Origin: Tubulanus polymorphus
Taxonomy: Eukaryota; Nemertea; Palaeonemertea; Tubulaniformes; Tubulanidae
Assembly (NCBI RefSeq): GCF_964204645.1
Contig: NC_134028.1
Coordinates: 22,976,153-23,040,152 of the forward strand
DNA length: 64,000 bases
Direction: 5' to 3'
Shown: piece after piece, positions 1-12,924 of the stretch
Numbering within the stretch: position 1 is the stretch's first letter
How the letters are laid out: the number at the start of each line of letters is the position of its first letter
Notes under the pieces: model-generated
Database searches by the model: none
Told to the model about the DNA's origin: nothing
Seen by the model: the letters and a program-made list of their open reading frames with translations, nothing else
Position numbers and translations under genes: made by a program

Positions 1-3000
1 ACGGTCAGCACGGTATCGGCTAGTGTACTCACCTTCATGGCTATCGCTATAGACAGGTAAATACTTATTCATTTTCTTTCTCTGTTTAATTATACACCCT
101 GTAAGTGTTTTATATCGCAGTGAAGTGGATAACAAGAGTTGTAACTGCGATACACCACACATGGCGTAATAGAATTACAGAAAAATACGTCAATAAGGTC
201 GACAGGTTTCGAGTTCTACGTTGTCTATTTTGATCGTAGTTTTCTTTGAGAACTAGATGAATATCATTTAGTTTAGTTCAGTAGAGTTTTACGTCCCAAC
301 TGCAAGTAACGGTTAAATCCTAGAGTTTCTTAAGAGACGACCAGAACTTTTTTATAGGTTGTTATGGCTTCCAACCTGACTAAGTTAGCAGAGCTTTGTC
401 CACGTATGTGTCTTGAAAGCCAACGCCAGAGGTGCAGTTCCGAACCAGGGGCCTATTGGTTCCCAACTGAGCTAATCGCACAGGACCAGCGAAAGGCGCG
501 AAAAGTGTTGTAGATTTTCAACGATTAATAATTAGTAACTCCGCTACAATTCAGATGCCAATCATAAAACAGTCGCCAGAATATTAAATGGTTTTCGATT
601 TGAAATCTACGTAAAATCATAAAATGACGAACATGATTTCTGCGAGCACTCGGCTCCTGACATCGAATTGTAAAATCAGTTCGAACACAATCCACACGAG
701 CTCCTTCTGAAACACTCGACGTTTCTGCGTGGCGTATGCACGCGATGTGAAAAATATATCGACGAAATATGTTGTATTTTTATGATTACGTTTTAGCGTC
801 AATATTAACAACGGAAGAATTTTTTCTACTTCCGAACGTCGCAGTACGAACCGCGGAAGTAATCATACGATTCGCGCGGGTAATTAGCACTAACTTTCGG
901 TGCAATAATTCAGATCGTGACAAACACGCGAATTAATGCTTCAGTATAGAGACAGTTTATGGCGGAAAACTTGCTAGAATGCGTACGCGGTGTCATAATT
1001 TTCATTATTGTTTAGTTAATGCATGACGACATTCGCAGAAATGTACATTTTTATTACGTATCTAACACCGATTCACAACGACGCCGTTTTCACGAACTAT
1101 CTTCATACAATAAGAATCTAGAGGTTTTCGTCAAGGCTGTTCCGTTGATCGTATCATTTCTTCCGGGAATGGAAGGCGGGCTTTCATGCAAATCCATATT
1201 TATGGCTTCAATCGCCGCGTCAAAATATGGCAATTTAATCCTTAAAAAAGGTTTCGCGTATGTTTTTTTTCCGGAATTGATTAACAACGCTAATTTTGTA
1301 ATCGATTTCACGATTTAATGTTGTAATTTAATTCATTAGAGACCATTAGCTGGATGGAAGATAGTCTTTTATGAGGTGTAGTGGGTAGTATCTCTACGGG
1401 AGATAATTGCTGTTTCCACGCACTGCGTGATTCCACTTCAAAAATGATTCGATTTCAAAATGTTTTCTCGGTTAACGATTCAAAGTCTCGACCAGCTGAC
1501 ACCACTCTGTATGTGTCTATAACATGTAGCACGAATCCGATGCGTTGTTTACTTTTTCATGGAAATATCGAATATTTCACCGCGGGATTTCGTCACGTTT
1601 GAATATGCATGTTGGTAACATCGGGTTCGAACCCAAATACGGGAACTGGTGACTCAGTCGGATTACGTCGACAGTTGGTTGGTTTTTGCTGTATCCTGGG
1701 ATGGAAGGTTACCCTCGACGACTTGAATACGATGAAGGGTTTTGGTTAGAGTTGGATTAGGCTATAATATCGTTAAGTTAGGTTACTTTTCATCCTATAT
1801 CAGGGGCGGATCCGAGGGGATGGGTGCGCACCCTCCCCCTAAAAGTGTCAAGTTTACCAGGAATTAACGAAAAAATTGAATACATTTACCAAACTGATAC
1901 CTCGACAAATTTAAGTTCATGAGCTTTCTCTGTATTCCCAAAAATGATTTTCTGCCCTGTGATAACTATATGATATGCCCGATATTGGGTATGCACCCCT
2001 CCCTGAATCAGACCATAGATCCGCTGTATGCCATCATCATCAACCCCGTTGTTTGGGACCTTGGTGACAAAAGTAAGAAGTCACGGTTGACGTCTGGCGG
2101 GATATTATGACGCAATACACTGTGAACAATAAACGTGACGTCCGTGATTTAGTTCTAGTTGTTAACCGCAGACGTCAGAATGGCCGTCAGATGGTCGCCA
2201 TCCGTGTCACGGTGAAAGAAGCGATTCCATTTAACGATATTGGAAATAGAAATGGCGGCAAATTGCAATAGGCCATTCACCGTCCTAAACAAAGGATGTT
2301 TGATTAAAGCCATTAGTCAAAACATGTCGAATGCTGAAATTTTATATTCATAACAGCTTTTATGAAGTGTAGCTATTTGATAAAGCGAAGAGAGTGAATA
2401 GCGATTACTGAAAATATTTATGACCAGCCAGAAAAAAAAAAATTACAGAATTTGATGTTCTAGAATAGCATACAGAATTTGATGTTCTAGAATACTTCAA
2501 TTTGCTAAAGAAAACTAATTTAGATCATTAAACACCACAATATACCAGATTTTAGTAATGAATGAACGATATTCTCTCTGTACAGATATGTAGCGATAAT
2601 TCATCCGTTACGACCGAGACTCGGTTCAAGGACAGTACTGGGTATAATAGGCGCTATCTGGATCTTGGCGATATTGATAGGTCTTCCGCCGATGTTCGTG
2701 GCAGTTACCGATCATATACCAAACTCGGATAGAATAATGTGTTATCTCGAATGGCCCGATGGGGTAAGACAGAGTTGGGATTTCGGGTAAGTACGACGCG
2801 GCTAGCGACGTGGCGATCTTCATTTGTACTTGATAAAGAATGATTTCTATCCTACTATTGGTTTTCAGGTATTCGATGTTGCAGCTTTTCATTAACTATT
2901 TTCTGCCTTTGCTCGTACTAGCGGCTACGTACACGAGAATCGGACTGGAACTGTGGGGAAGCCAGACTATCGGTGAAAATACTCCCCGACAAGACGAAAG

Positions 3001-6000
3001 TATCAAGTCTAAAAAGAAGGTGTGGTTTGCCACTTTTTAGTTCAATGATTTTGTAAAATTCAGTGTGTTGCCTTAGCCTTGACACGGATTGTCAACGACA
3101 CCAAGTCCCGTCCCTTTTGATTCAGGCCAAGGAGCGGATCTAGGCCTTTAGAGGGGTGGACCTGATATTTGATATGGGCATTTTTTATTTGACAAAGGTA
3201 TGTTTGGCAAGGCGAGGACCACAAGCCCGAAACATTGGTGGGGTGGAGGTTCTGACGGCCCTCCAACAGAAAGTTTAGAACAATAAGGGATTCTCTGGCT
3301 CTTATCTGGCCCATTTGGATTTATTTTTCATTTTTGTTTTATTGTCTTTGTAAAATAAATCTTCAGGGCTTCTTGGAGGGCACATTCGAATTTTGATGGT
3401 GATGGACCAATCCACAATCAAAATCCGTCTTTGCGCGCTATCTATGCCTATGCTTTAACCTCAGGCCATTTTCGATTTAAAGATCTGTGGTAAACTCCAG
3501 TTCAACTTAGAACCGGACCGGCGGTCACCCGTGATGAACAGTGTTACATATTCATTGGAATTCAAGTGGTTATCTCGGATCAAGCCAGGGCCTGGGATGC
3601 GTTTATCTAATCGAATCTTAACGAACCAATGCGACGATACTTTAAATTGAATTCGTTTTGAAAGTCGTGTTGAAATCCTGGCCTTTCACACATCTATGCA
3701 TCGTAATGCCCAACACGAATATTTTACGATGAGACGCTTGTCATTGCATCGGTAGAGAAAATCAATCCTTGCAAGTTTTGTTGAAAAGATGTAAAATCAG
3801 TCAACGAAAATGGAAAAGAATATTCCAGATGAATCGGAATAACGCGTAGAAACAATTCGATTGAAATTCTGCTAAAGGCAATTTTCTTGTTAATTAAATA
3901 AACTGGTATCAATCCGTTTTATTCCTATTTCAAAATTCATTGACATTAAGTAAAGGAAAGCAATCATCTTAAAACCGAGGCCGAAGGCGATATTTTGCAG
4001 TACGTAAGAAAGTATAGATCGAATCATTTTCGTAGCTCGAAGAGGACGAACTTTTTGCGCAAGAAGTTAATCATATTTCATTATATGATATACTGCCAAG
4101 GAAATAAATGAATAAATATATACGTATATAAATTCTCCGTAAACAACGAAATAAGAAGTCATGGAAAAGTTTTCCAACAGAAACATTTCTCAGTAACTAT
4201 AGGTAGACTTGATGGCATTAATGAAAGGACCCTATTTATAATCCCCTTAACACATTATTGTACTGAGTATTAGCTTAAAACAATGCTACAAGAATAAGTA
4301 AGTCAGCCAGAAAAGGAGGACAACTTATTCGTATAACTCTTTTTACCAAAAAGTAGCCAATCCCTTAATGGAACTAATATCGAAAAAATGGATTGATGTA
4401 CACCAATGGTTGACACGACGATCAGGTCTGTGAATGTAATTTCTTGCTTTTTTTAAGGTTGTTAAGATGATGATTATTGTGGTGCTGATATTCGCCATTT
4501 GCTGGTTACCGCAGCATATCTACTTCCTGTTGACAACGATACACCCTTCAATAGAGAACGCCCCGGGTATCAACCATATATATTTGGTTATCTGGTGGTT
4601 CGCTATGTCGAACTCGATGTATAACCCGTGGATATATTGCTACATGAATGCCAGGTAAATATTCGCATCAATCATATTCCTTGACGTCGAAAATTCACCG
4701 GCGTCTTTTTCACGACGGAAACTTTTTACGCGACGCACGATAATACAGTTCGTGATTACTGCGATAAATGCTGGTGTTGATCCGAGTTGAGAACCTCCAA
4801 CGTTCCCAGTCTGATGAAAACATCGCCCTGGTAGTACAGTAATCCCTAATACCCGTTTGGTCCGGTGGATAGTTCTGCTCTGTAAAACCTATTGCTCGTA
4901 TAGATATAACTCGGTAAAGCAGTTAGAAAACTTAAGACCAGTCGTGAATTAGCTCGAGATGAAAGGTCTACTGAAATTTCTTAAATCTTGATGATCATTA
5001 GGTGCTACTACATCATTCTCGTCTTGTTCAAGACGTCTTAATTAGACAAGGCGTGTTAATCATCGTTTCCTCTCACGGAGTCAGGACTCATTAGAAAGTC
5101 CTTCTGCGATTAACTGTACTGAATGTTATACGGTTCATCGAATTGTCCACGGTATATTTAAAACTCGTTAAACGCCGTTGACCGCATGTTTGCGCATTAG
5201 CGACAGCGTTCCCAATGAGATGGGTGGTTGAATTTGATTTGCAAATCATTTGAAATAAGGGTAAAATTCAAGTCGTTGATTGGACGGGTAAAGAGGTAAT
5301 ATCCTGCAGTAGAGACAGGGGTGGACACCAATTAAACAACGTTCAGTTGATGATACTGAATATCGTTAGTCTGAAGACTGGGGCACCTGGAGGTCTTGCT
5401 CTTGAAAATTATGAAATATGAAGCCGGCTATGCATTTCTTGTTTTAAGACCTTCTGGCCACCTAGTAGTAATACGTACCATATATTCTAAGACGGAGTTA
5501 TCTGTGCCAATTTCTTTGTAAAATATGGAACAAATAAACTTTGAAACTTTGAAGACGAACGGTAATGCCCTGAAGTAGTTGGTCAAGATTTTTTCCAGTC
5601 ACTTTTAGAGCGGGTGCCCTGGTGCCCTCGCCCTAAAATATTACCTGATTACGGACTATAGAAACCCTAACCGAACCTGTAGGGAACCAGTCAGAACCAG
5701 CTGAACTAATCATCATTTTCTCCTCTCAGATATCTGCTCCGTCTGAACGGATTGTTTTCCGTTGGCATTTATCGACGAAAAGATCCAATATTCCACAGTT
5801 TCTGATCGTTTTAACACCTGCTCGACAATATAGTTACTAATCGCAGTCCTGTGGCTAGGTACTGCATATGTCTCATGAGTTTCACTTGCAGAAAATCTAT
5901 CCGAAGTTCGGTTGTGGGTGAACAAACATCAAATACAATCAATTTCGTGTTTTCGGTTGGTTAGAAATCTCGGAAATGAATTTTTCTTGACGATATTTTA

Positions 6001-6960
6001 TCGCGTTTATAAGGCTTGATATCTGTGTCGATTGTTAGTTAAACATTTAAAATTAACATCGAGAATCCGGATAAAATGAATATGTATAGTTGAGATTGAA
6101 AGCATCAGATAATAGATTATCAAATAGGAGAATAGCCCGTACACTCTGACGCAGAGAACATACGTTTTAAACCTACTATATACAAAGTTTAAGATATCAA
6201 AAACAAATTTCATCAAACATTACAATCTAGACACGACATTTTGACTTCTCGCTAGCGAACATCGCCAGGTTTGATCTCTGGGTTTGGAACTTATTAGATT
6301 ATCAAATGACAGAATGATAAAATTTTGAAGTGTATCATCAAATGGGATCTATATCGCTGGAGAGGTGGCATTTATCGCTAAAAGCTGTTTATGCAATATG
6401 TGTTGTATGATGCAGGTGGCATGTTAAAACATATTGCAAAGTTTCGAGATGTTATCGATTGAAAATATAGAGCTATATATACTTAATAAGCTATAACCAA
6501 CAGTTGAAGCTAAACATTTATTTTCTGACTTTCGGAGTTCCCATCATCAGAGAAAAAAATAAATGAATAAAATTGAATTTCATTAATAGATAAATATCAG
6601 TTAACCAGTCAAGTTATATATAAGGTTTTTGCTGCTTTTACAGAAAGCCCGTTAGCCCGTTATCGCTGCTTTGCGGCTATATTTGTGTAAGTTTTTATTT
6701 TTCTTCAATTTGATAGATTTCGACACGGTTTTAAGTTGGCATTTTCGTGGCTCCCGTGCGTGAAATTGAAACCGTCGGATACGATCGGTTTGGGACCGAG
6801 CCTGGCGTTAAACTCAACCGTACAATACAGCATGACCGAGACAACCAGGTGGGAACGTAACGGTTCAGTCGGACACAGCGGCCACCATTTATTACGAAGA
6901 GCCGATACCGAGGAAGGCCGACCGTTTCAGGATATTCCGTTAGAATCATACAGACGATAG
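1..6960 (+). CDS. TACR-like: Tachykinin (neurokinin)-type G protein-coupled receptor, 3' part (5' end outside window)
   Basis: Rhodopsin-family GPCR, cut by the left edge. Exons: 1-56, 2586-2786, 2869-3019, 4458-4654, 6717-6960 (stop TAG at 6958-6960); together 282 residues with consistent intron phases. Exon 1 carries the end of TM3 and the DR of the DRY motif (AIDR, completed as RYVAIIHP in exon 2). Exon 2 gives TM4 and the extracellular-loop-2 cysteine in RIMCYLEWPDG. Exon 3 gives TM5 (NYFLPLLVLAATYTRIGLELW). Exon 4 gives VVKMMIIVV, the TM6 CWLP motif and TM7 with NPWIYCYMN. Exon 5 gives helix 8 (RFRHGFKLAF) with a possible palmitoyl cysteine (WLPC) and a short tail. VVKMM before TM6, C-x-x-EWP in ECL2 and AMSNSMYNP in TM7 are the tachykinin-receptor signature, so the ligand is probably a tachykinin-related peptide and coupling Gq-like (family knowledge). 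The exon 3 donor (GTGTGG) is weak. A related neuropeptide receptor is the main alternative. Confidence 0.9.
399..485 (-). repeat. tRNA-derived SINE head or tRNA pseudogene
   Basis: Read on the minus strand, the sequence contains a Pol III A-box-like stretch (TTAGCTCAGTTGGGA) followed about 30 bases later by a degenerate B box (GGTTCGGAACTG). There is no pairing acceptor stem, so it is not an intact tRNA. Confidence 0.4.
1801..2026. mobile_element. Short non-autonomous hAT-like element
   Basis: It starts CAGGGGCGGATCCGAGGGG and ends with CATAGATCCGCTG, which reads CAGCGGATCTATG in reverse complement, giving imperfect terminal inverted repeats. CAGGGGCGGATCCAGG-type ends recur at 12685, 40842 (reverse), 46405, 50356 and 53764. 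The TIR type suggests hAT, but no clear 8-bp target duplication is visible here. Confidence 0.5.
2443..2494. repeat. Short tandem duplication
   Basis: ACAGAATTTGATGTTCTAG followed by AATA occurs twice in tandem with a period of about 27 bp in the GPCR intron. It is probably a recent replication-slippage event. Confidence 0.7.
3130..3425. mobile_element. Dispersed repeat, copy A (hAT-like terminus)
   Basis: It begins near GGAGCGGATCTAGGCC, a diverged form of the CAGGGGCGGATCCAGG end. It shares blocks with 24222-24445: CCAACAGAAA, then TTCTCTGGC, a T-rich stretch, and TTGGAGGGCACATTCG plus ATTTTGA. Two diverged copies in one window mark it as an interspersed repeat. It lies in the intron between GPCR exons 3 and 4. 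Confidence 0.55.
6527..6550 (-). ncRNA. Hammerhead-ribozyme-like core (candidate)
   Basis: On the minus strand: CTGATGA, then a ten-base segment with partial self-pairing, then GAAAGTC. This resembles the hammerhead core CUGANGA / stem II / GAAA. Stems I and III are not demonstrated. Retroelement-borne hammerheads of this sort are known in Penelope-like elements. Confidence 0.2.
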
Positions 6961-7982
6961 AATGGACGGAGATACCCGTTGTTAGACCTTCTCCCGTGGA
7001 AGCCGCTTTTTCTAAGTAATCACGATTCAAGACCAGTCTACTAAATATGAATATGTAGTTTGGACCGAAGTTCGTTATATAGAATATAGTTTATACTGTT
7101 ATGAGACGATTTAATGTATATATTGTTTTTGATGTCAAACGCCTAAAGACTGTCAACTATCAATTATTCTATCTCTTTCTACTTCGTACTGTGTAAATAT
7201 ATCAATCTGCCGATGATCGGAGGAAAATTTGTTGTGAATATGATCGAGATGGACGAGATATGAATTGTTTGTTTGTTAAAACATAAGGAATATAAGGGTG
7301 GATTTTGTTCTGAAAACCATGTTATATACCGACGATTTTTAAGATGAACGATACCTTTGTAGAATATGAACACCATTGTATTTTGTGCGTGTTTATACGA
7401 GATTTTCTGTCCTCCAAGGTAACTAGATACATTGTATACAAATTGATGGAAAACGGAGCTTTGCAAGATGCCCTGATAGATCCATTCAGGCGACACCTAG
7501 TGGCTCCTAGATGTATCATCATAATTATCAAATATATCTTTGTTGTGATTACGTTGTTGTCGATAAAATTTCATGTCGAAGAAATTTGTTTTTAGAGAGC
7601 AGAAAACATTGCCTATCTATTCCAGCTGTAGAATAGATCATGACGAGTTGAGTTTTGCTTGCTTTAAGCGTGTTGGTCCAAGCTGTAAATTTTCCCAGGT
7701 CAAAAACCTTGTGTTACAAACGGTGGTGACAAAAAATACCGTATTGCCCTTATTTCACATTATATCACTTCGTAAATGTAACTTCGTAAGCAATCTTACT
7801 ATTTCATTATAGAAACGACTGTAAACCAAACCAAACATCAACTTAGACCGCTGCTCAAATATTCAGATGAACTAATGTTTATCACCGAATACTAAAGTTA
7901 CATTTATCATTTTCAGTACTTCGTGGGCGCTGAGATATAAGGAGGAATTTAATAAGTGTTTTCGTTTAACTATGAATATTCT

Positions 7983-8075
7983 CATCCTCGCTTGTCAGGG
8001 GCCCAGTATCGCTCCCAGATTCGGGGAGCGGCTTTAGCTTAGTGGGTTCGAATCCCTTGACGGGTGTGAAGATGG
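7983..8075. mobile_element. hAT-type MITE, internally deleted copy (family 1)
   Basis: This 93-bp element starts CATCCTCGCTTGTCAGGGG and ends CCCTTGACGGGTGTGAAGATG. The ends are imperfect inverted repeats of each other. It is flanked by a near-perfect 8-bp duplication (AATATTCT / AATATCCT). It has the same ends as the 329-bp element at 51071-51399 but lacks most of the interior. Confidence 0.75.
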
Positions 8076-8203
8076 AATATCCTATGAATTTTGTAAATTG
8101 TAAAAAGACTCATCTGTATAGCGTGTGACATACTTGGCTTCGTCGTATTATGATATAAAACAATTAATTGATTAACGATTATTATTACATATCGAATTAG
8201 TAT

Positions 8204-8224
8204 CATATCATATCATATCATATC
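8204..8224. repeat. Pentanucleotide microsatellite (ATATC)n
   Basis: About four units of ATATC/ATCAT in a row. Confidence 0.85.
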
Positions 8225-9323
8225 TAATTTAGTCAAAAATGTACATGAAACCAAATGATGTTGATCCGAAATAAAATGTTTCAAAATAAACTGATCGTTT
8301 TCATTTCATTCGAGTATATGCCTTAGAATCGTATTCTCTCAGTATTACGGTCGTTTCTTTTTGAAGTCGCCATGCCAAGACGAAACCGATGAAGGACACA
8401 AGCGCCAAACTCTACCAAACCAAATCAAGCATTTAGATCATGGTTTTTTTCTGTCGTTTCGAGAAATGAGGACAAAATACGGTTGCAATAAAGAAGTCGT
8501 TTCCTATAAAGAGAGATAAAGGAAAATAGGTTTCAGTTGTTTATCATGACAAACACAGATTGAGCTCAAATAAAAAAAATTGCTTGGCTGAAAATATATG
8601 CGCATACGTTTATTGAGATTTTTGGGTCATGTCAAGTTGTTTTTTAAATGAATGATTATAGCGGTAGAACGCACCATACACTAACAGACAGACACAGACC
8701 TGGCTTTCGCAAATATACACGCATCACGTAGGCCCCTGTTCGTTGTTTGTGACCTACGTACTAACTTCACAAGGTTATTCCGGATCCAGTCGAACTATAA
8801 CCTACAGAATATATGAAACCTTTTCAAATGAAATAAATGAAAATTGTGTTAATCGAAATTCAACATGAATAATTTACTGTGACTCAATTTCTTTAGAAGG
8901 ACATCTAGTAAGGTCCAGTACACTTCTTGTTGCACTGAGACCCAAAGTTTATGCACGTCACGTGATAGCGCATCATATCGGCGTCGACTTTTCCATCGAC
9001 TTTTTTTATCTTAATAGGGATTGACCCTCTAATTATTAGTAGATTTTTTATTTGTTTTGATTTGGTGTCCCTAACAAACCCACCACACCTGCGAGGAGAG
9101 AAATACGGGGTTTGCCTTTGAAATCGGTAATCGAAGTAACAGATGTTTGATCCTATCGAAGTACATAATCGAAATTTCGGTTCCGGTTCATTCGAACAAT
9201 CTTCCAATCAGCCTGAACCGGCAAGCGAATGATTGGGGTTAATTTTGTTGGCTGCCTAATTTGATACATCGATAATTTTTCTATCGAGTTTTAGAAGCTA
9301 ACTGAAGTCAAAAGTCTGTGACC

Positions 9324-9361
9324 GCCATTGGATGGACTCTACATTGAGTCCATCCAATGGC
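9324..9361. repeat. Perfect 16-bp inverted repeat (hairpin)
   Basis: GCCATTGGATGGACTC, a six-base loop TACATT, then its exact reverse complement GAGTCCATCCAATGGC. No coding context. It may be a palindromic repeat remnant or a hairpin RNA. Confidence 0.85.
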
Positions 9362-10686
9362 AGTTTGTCCCATGTGAACAATACCGTAACATCCGTGCAT
9401 AACATTCATGTATGTACTTTCAAATCGGTGGCTTCTTGGTAGAATAGAATTATGGCACTATATACAGAATTTAAAAGATTATAATCGAACTCTAACTCTT
9501 GGGGGTCAGTAGCTTCTTGTACCAACGTTCTTGTACCTACGTTTAGGGGTCCAGTACACCCCTCGCTGCTATGAGTGCCTACTTATAGTTACAGCTTTTG
9601 TATGTACCAAGGTATGTACATTGCATTGTAATAAAAGTGTTTAGGAATTGAACGGATAAAAAGACGAGCTCGCGTCATAAAAATAGCATTTTATGAATGA
9701 AATTTCATCGTGAAAGAAAAAAACGGTTTTTCTGGTTCTTGCGCGTCGTGTTGGAAATAACCCGCAGATGTGAATGAAAGTATGAATGAATACTCTTTAC
9801 ACGTATAGTTAGGAGCATTATGTACAAACGGTGCTTGGTTACAAAAACCACGGAGTAGAAAACATAAAACGGCAAAAACATTCGTGAACTAAATCGCTAC
9901 TAGGAGAGTATATTTCACAGAGGAAACCCTTGACCAATCTGTCAAAGAAGAATTCTCGGTATCCAGGCTAGACTAATATTTATCAGCACAGGCCAATAGG
10001 ATAACTGCTAATTTACATATGAACTCGTACATGGGCGTGTAAAGGGAACTGGATAGCGATCGCTTTCCGTTCATGAAGGCAGAGCGGCTCTGATGCATGT
10101 ATAGTACTGCTCGCTGTACGAGGCGCATTCTGTAGCACTTGTCTCTGACAGCAATGATGATGATGATGACATCTAGGAACAGGACGGGCGTTGGCGCTGT
10201 AACTGCCGTCCTATCCCGCCACCCGGTAGAGAGATGCCTCCACGTACGTCATCGGCAGTAAAGGTAAGTTGAATTACTTGCGTGGGCGTTTCCAGGGGCA
10301 CTTTAAACGTCATCACTCCACTGGTAACGGGGCAAATTTCATTCAGCTGATTCTTAACCATCGGACTAATTATCATAGTTATTTATGGTGCACGTAGGGT
10401 TTCGTTTTGCAAAAAAGAACTAAAGATCACTTCGCACAAAAAGTTTTTTACGTGTAGCAATATTTTTGAAATGTAGATTTGGGCTTCAAACTTGTTGAAT
10501 ATTCCACTCATCATGATCATGCCCCGCAGTGAATACTGTTATACCGAGCTAATTCTTTGACCTACTGGTAAATAGTGTCGATGAATATTGTCACGTGCTC
10601 GAATTGGGAATCACATGACTCGTCGGTGACCCTGACTTCTGGATAAAAAAAAGCTTACATTACACCGATTCGTAGGTGTATTTATA

Positions 10687-10713
10687 GTGTGTGTGTGTGG
10701 TGTGTGTGTGTGG
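10687..10713. repeat. (GT)n microsatellite, interrupted
   Basis: Two GT runs separated by a GG interruption. Confidence 0.85.
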
Positions 10714-11856
10714 AGCTCTTCCTCCGGTTGTATATTCGCTGCCTGTAATAAGCTGTTGAATATGTGATAAGAGAAATAAGCCTTGGTACTGTGAAAAAAA
10801 AATCGATGAGCTTCTATTCACGAGAGGATCACATTGGCTTTATTCGTCTATGTTCATCAGTTTTTCCTAGTAATTATTATTACAGAGATACTTGAAAATC
10901 CGATTGTGGTTTGAGTGTTGTCGCCCAAACGATTCGTTACCTCTCCTCCACACCTCGTCTCAAAGATAGTGTGGATCAAAATCTTTCGAAAGTTGTACCG
11001 CATTCGTGGGTTGCGATTTTTATTCCCCGTTTGATAAGCGGTGCACCTTCTGGTAAATACAACATGTACATGTACATCTATGTATTTCGAAATAAAGCCC
11101 TACGAAGCGAAAGCGGTTTCAAAAGGTCACGTTACTGTCTTACAACGGAGTCCATAGTCAAACTTTTTTAAGCCCAGTATACTACAACTATTTTTTATTC
11201 ATTCCAGTCTTATATGTGCTACATCGTAAATAGGTCACATAGCTTAAATACGCCCATAAATAATCCCAAACTTTATTTTATGTGATTCAAACTAAGCTAC
11301 TGACTTTTATTGCTGGTGTAGCCGCTTGATTTATAGCTATGAATTAGATATAGATATAAAAATTGATTTATGCTTGTAAACGATCGTCTGCTCTGGTTGT
11401 GATTACAACCTTTTCCTGACGCTAAGTGCGACACTTATCTTTGCTGAGATGCGTACAGGGGTCAACATCCACACATGCCCTGCTACAATGTTGGTTCCTG
11501 GTCTATATTAAAAAATGGCTCATCCTCCTATACATGCGGGATAGATGATGAGCGATTTGCACATGTTAATGATGATGTATAAATCCGCAGAGTTCATAAT
11601 CGTTGATCATGCCGAATTTGCTATAGAACAAAAAGGGTTAATTATAAGCATGGACTGTATAATTGGGTGCGGCAGCCATTTCCGATCCAATTCCATAATC
11701 CTGCTAAGTTATTCAAAGCGGAGTTACTATATTACCAATAATCATAGTAAGCTTTCTAGTGTGCTTTATAGTTTTTTCGAGTACTGTTGTATACTTTCAA
11801 CGAATCAATTTTCGGATCATATGTTAGTACGTGCATATCGAATACAATTTATTCAA

Positions 11857-11960
<104 letters not shown>

Positions 11961-12489
11961 TTCTCTTTGTATTTCATATGATACTGTATAGATTTAATGT
12001 ATAGATTTAATAAGTCATTAAAGCAATTATACATGCATCATTAATTAGTGTACAAATAATCGCTGGTAATTCGTAAATTGAGGTCACTTCAAACTACCCT
12101 GGACGGAACTATATCGAATTGATTTATATACCGTAACATAAAACATCAGTTTCATCAAGTCAAATATTTCATTGAGATCATTCTTTCGTAGTGAATCACG
12201 ATGTGCTGCGGAATGAGACATGAATTGCAGCACTTCAGAAACATCAACGATTAGTATTCCGAATTCAGATCTCCGTCCATGGGATGCGTCAATGAAATTA
12301 AGAAATACGGATCCTGATAATGGTGTATCCCACAGTTGCCAACTGTTCATAATTTTCATTATTTTGTTACTATTTTGTCTGTCGTGAGAAACTGATTTGA
12401 TTTGTTTGTTGTTTATATATTTGATATACAGGGTACAAAATATGTTACTTGGGTCTACTAACCATTAATTACTGATTAATTATGACATT

Positions 12490-12645
12490 ATTCAATGAAA
12501 TCTTCCTGAAAAAGATAAAAATTTATCAACTTGTTACTGATATTAAGCTTGTTAAACTTGTTACTGATATTAAGTGTGACTGAAGCATTTTTCATTGAAA
12601 TCTTCCTGAAAAAGAATTCAACTTGTCACCGGTACTGATATTACT
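12490..12645. repeat. Local partial duplications
   Basis: GAAATCTTCCTGAAAAAGA occurs twice, and ACTTGTTACTGATATTAAG occurs twice with a third diverged form, within 150 bp. This indicates local tandem duplication followed by divergence. Confidence 0.65.
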
Positions 12646-12684
12646 TTTCAGGAGTTGGCAGCTCTGGTATCCATTTATTTATAT

Positions 12685-12924
12685 CAGAGGCGAATCGAGG
12701 GGAAATTGGATGTCCGGGTCAAGGAGAAATGAAATACATTTGTCGTATAAGACACCATGTTAAATATAAGGCAAGGGTCCCACGGCCTCGATGTCAAGTT
12801 ATTTTTGAACGGATTCATCCTTGAAAGATGCAAATTCCGAGAGATCTCTGTCCTGAGGAAAAGGGCAACCTCAGTGGGAAGGCGGGGTCCGGACCCCCTA
12901 GAACACTTCCTAAATCCGTCCCTG
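12685..12924. mobile_element. Short non-autonomous hAT-like element
   Basis: The left end CAGAGGCGAATCGAGGGG and the right end CCTAAATCCGTCCCTG (reverse complement CAGGGACGGATTTAGG) are imperfect TIRs of the same type as the element at 1801. It is about 240 bp with no transposase. Frames inside it on both strands are chance. Confidence 0.55.

Larger units (their letters stand above)
57..2585 (+). other. Intron after GPCR exon 1 (repeat-bearing)
   Basis: The donor is GTAAAT at 57 and the acceptor is TACAG at 2581-2585. The intron holds a tRNA-like SINE head near 399-485, a short hAT-like element at 1801-2026 and a small tandem duplication of about 27 bp at 2443-2494. Open frames inside it lack domain signals and splice context and I treat them as noise. 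Confidence 0.7.
6961..8300 (+). other. 3' flank or putative 3' UTR of the GPCR gene
   Basis: No further coding exon follows the GPCR stop codon. The first AATAAA hexamers are near 8269 and 8284, about 1.3 kb downstream, so a long 3' UTR containing the MITE at 7983-8075 is possible. This is inference from hexamer position only. Confidence 0.3.

Noticed and set aside
1622-1640. GGGTTCGAACCC resembling a tRNA B box
   Set aside because: No A box or pairing arms at the right distance on either strand; the motif is simply palindromic.
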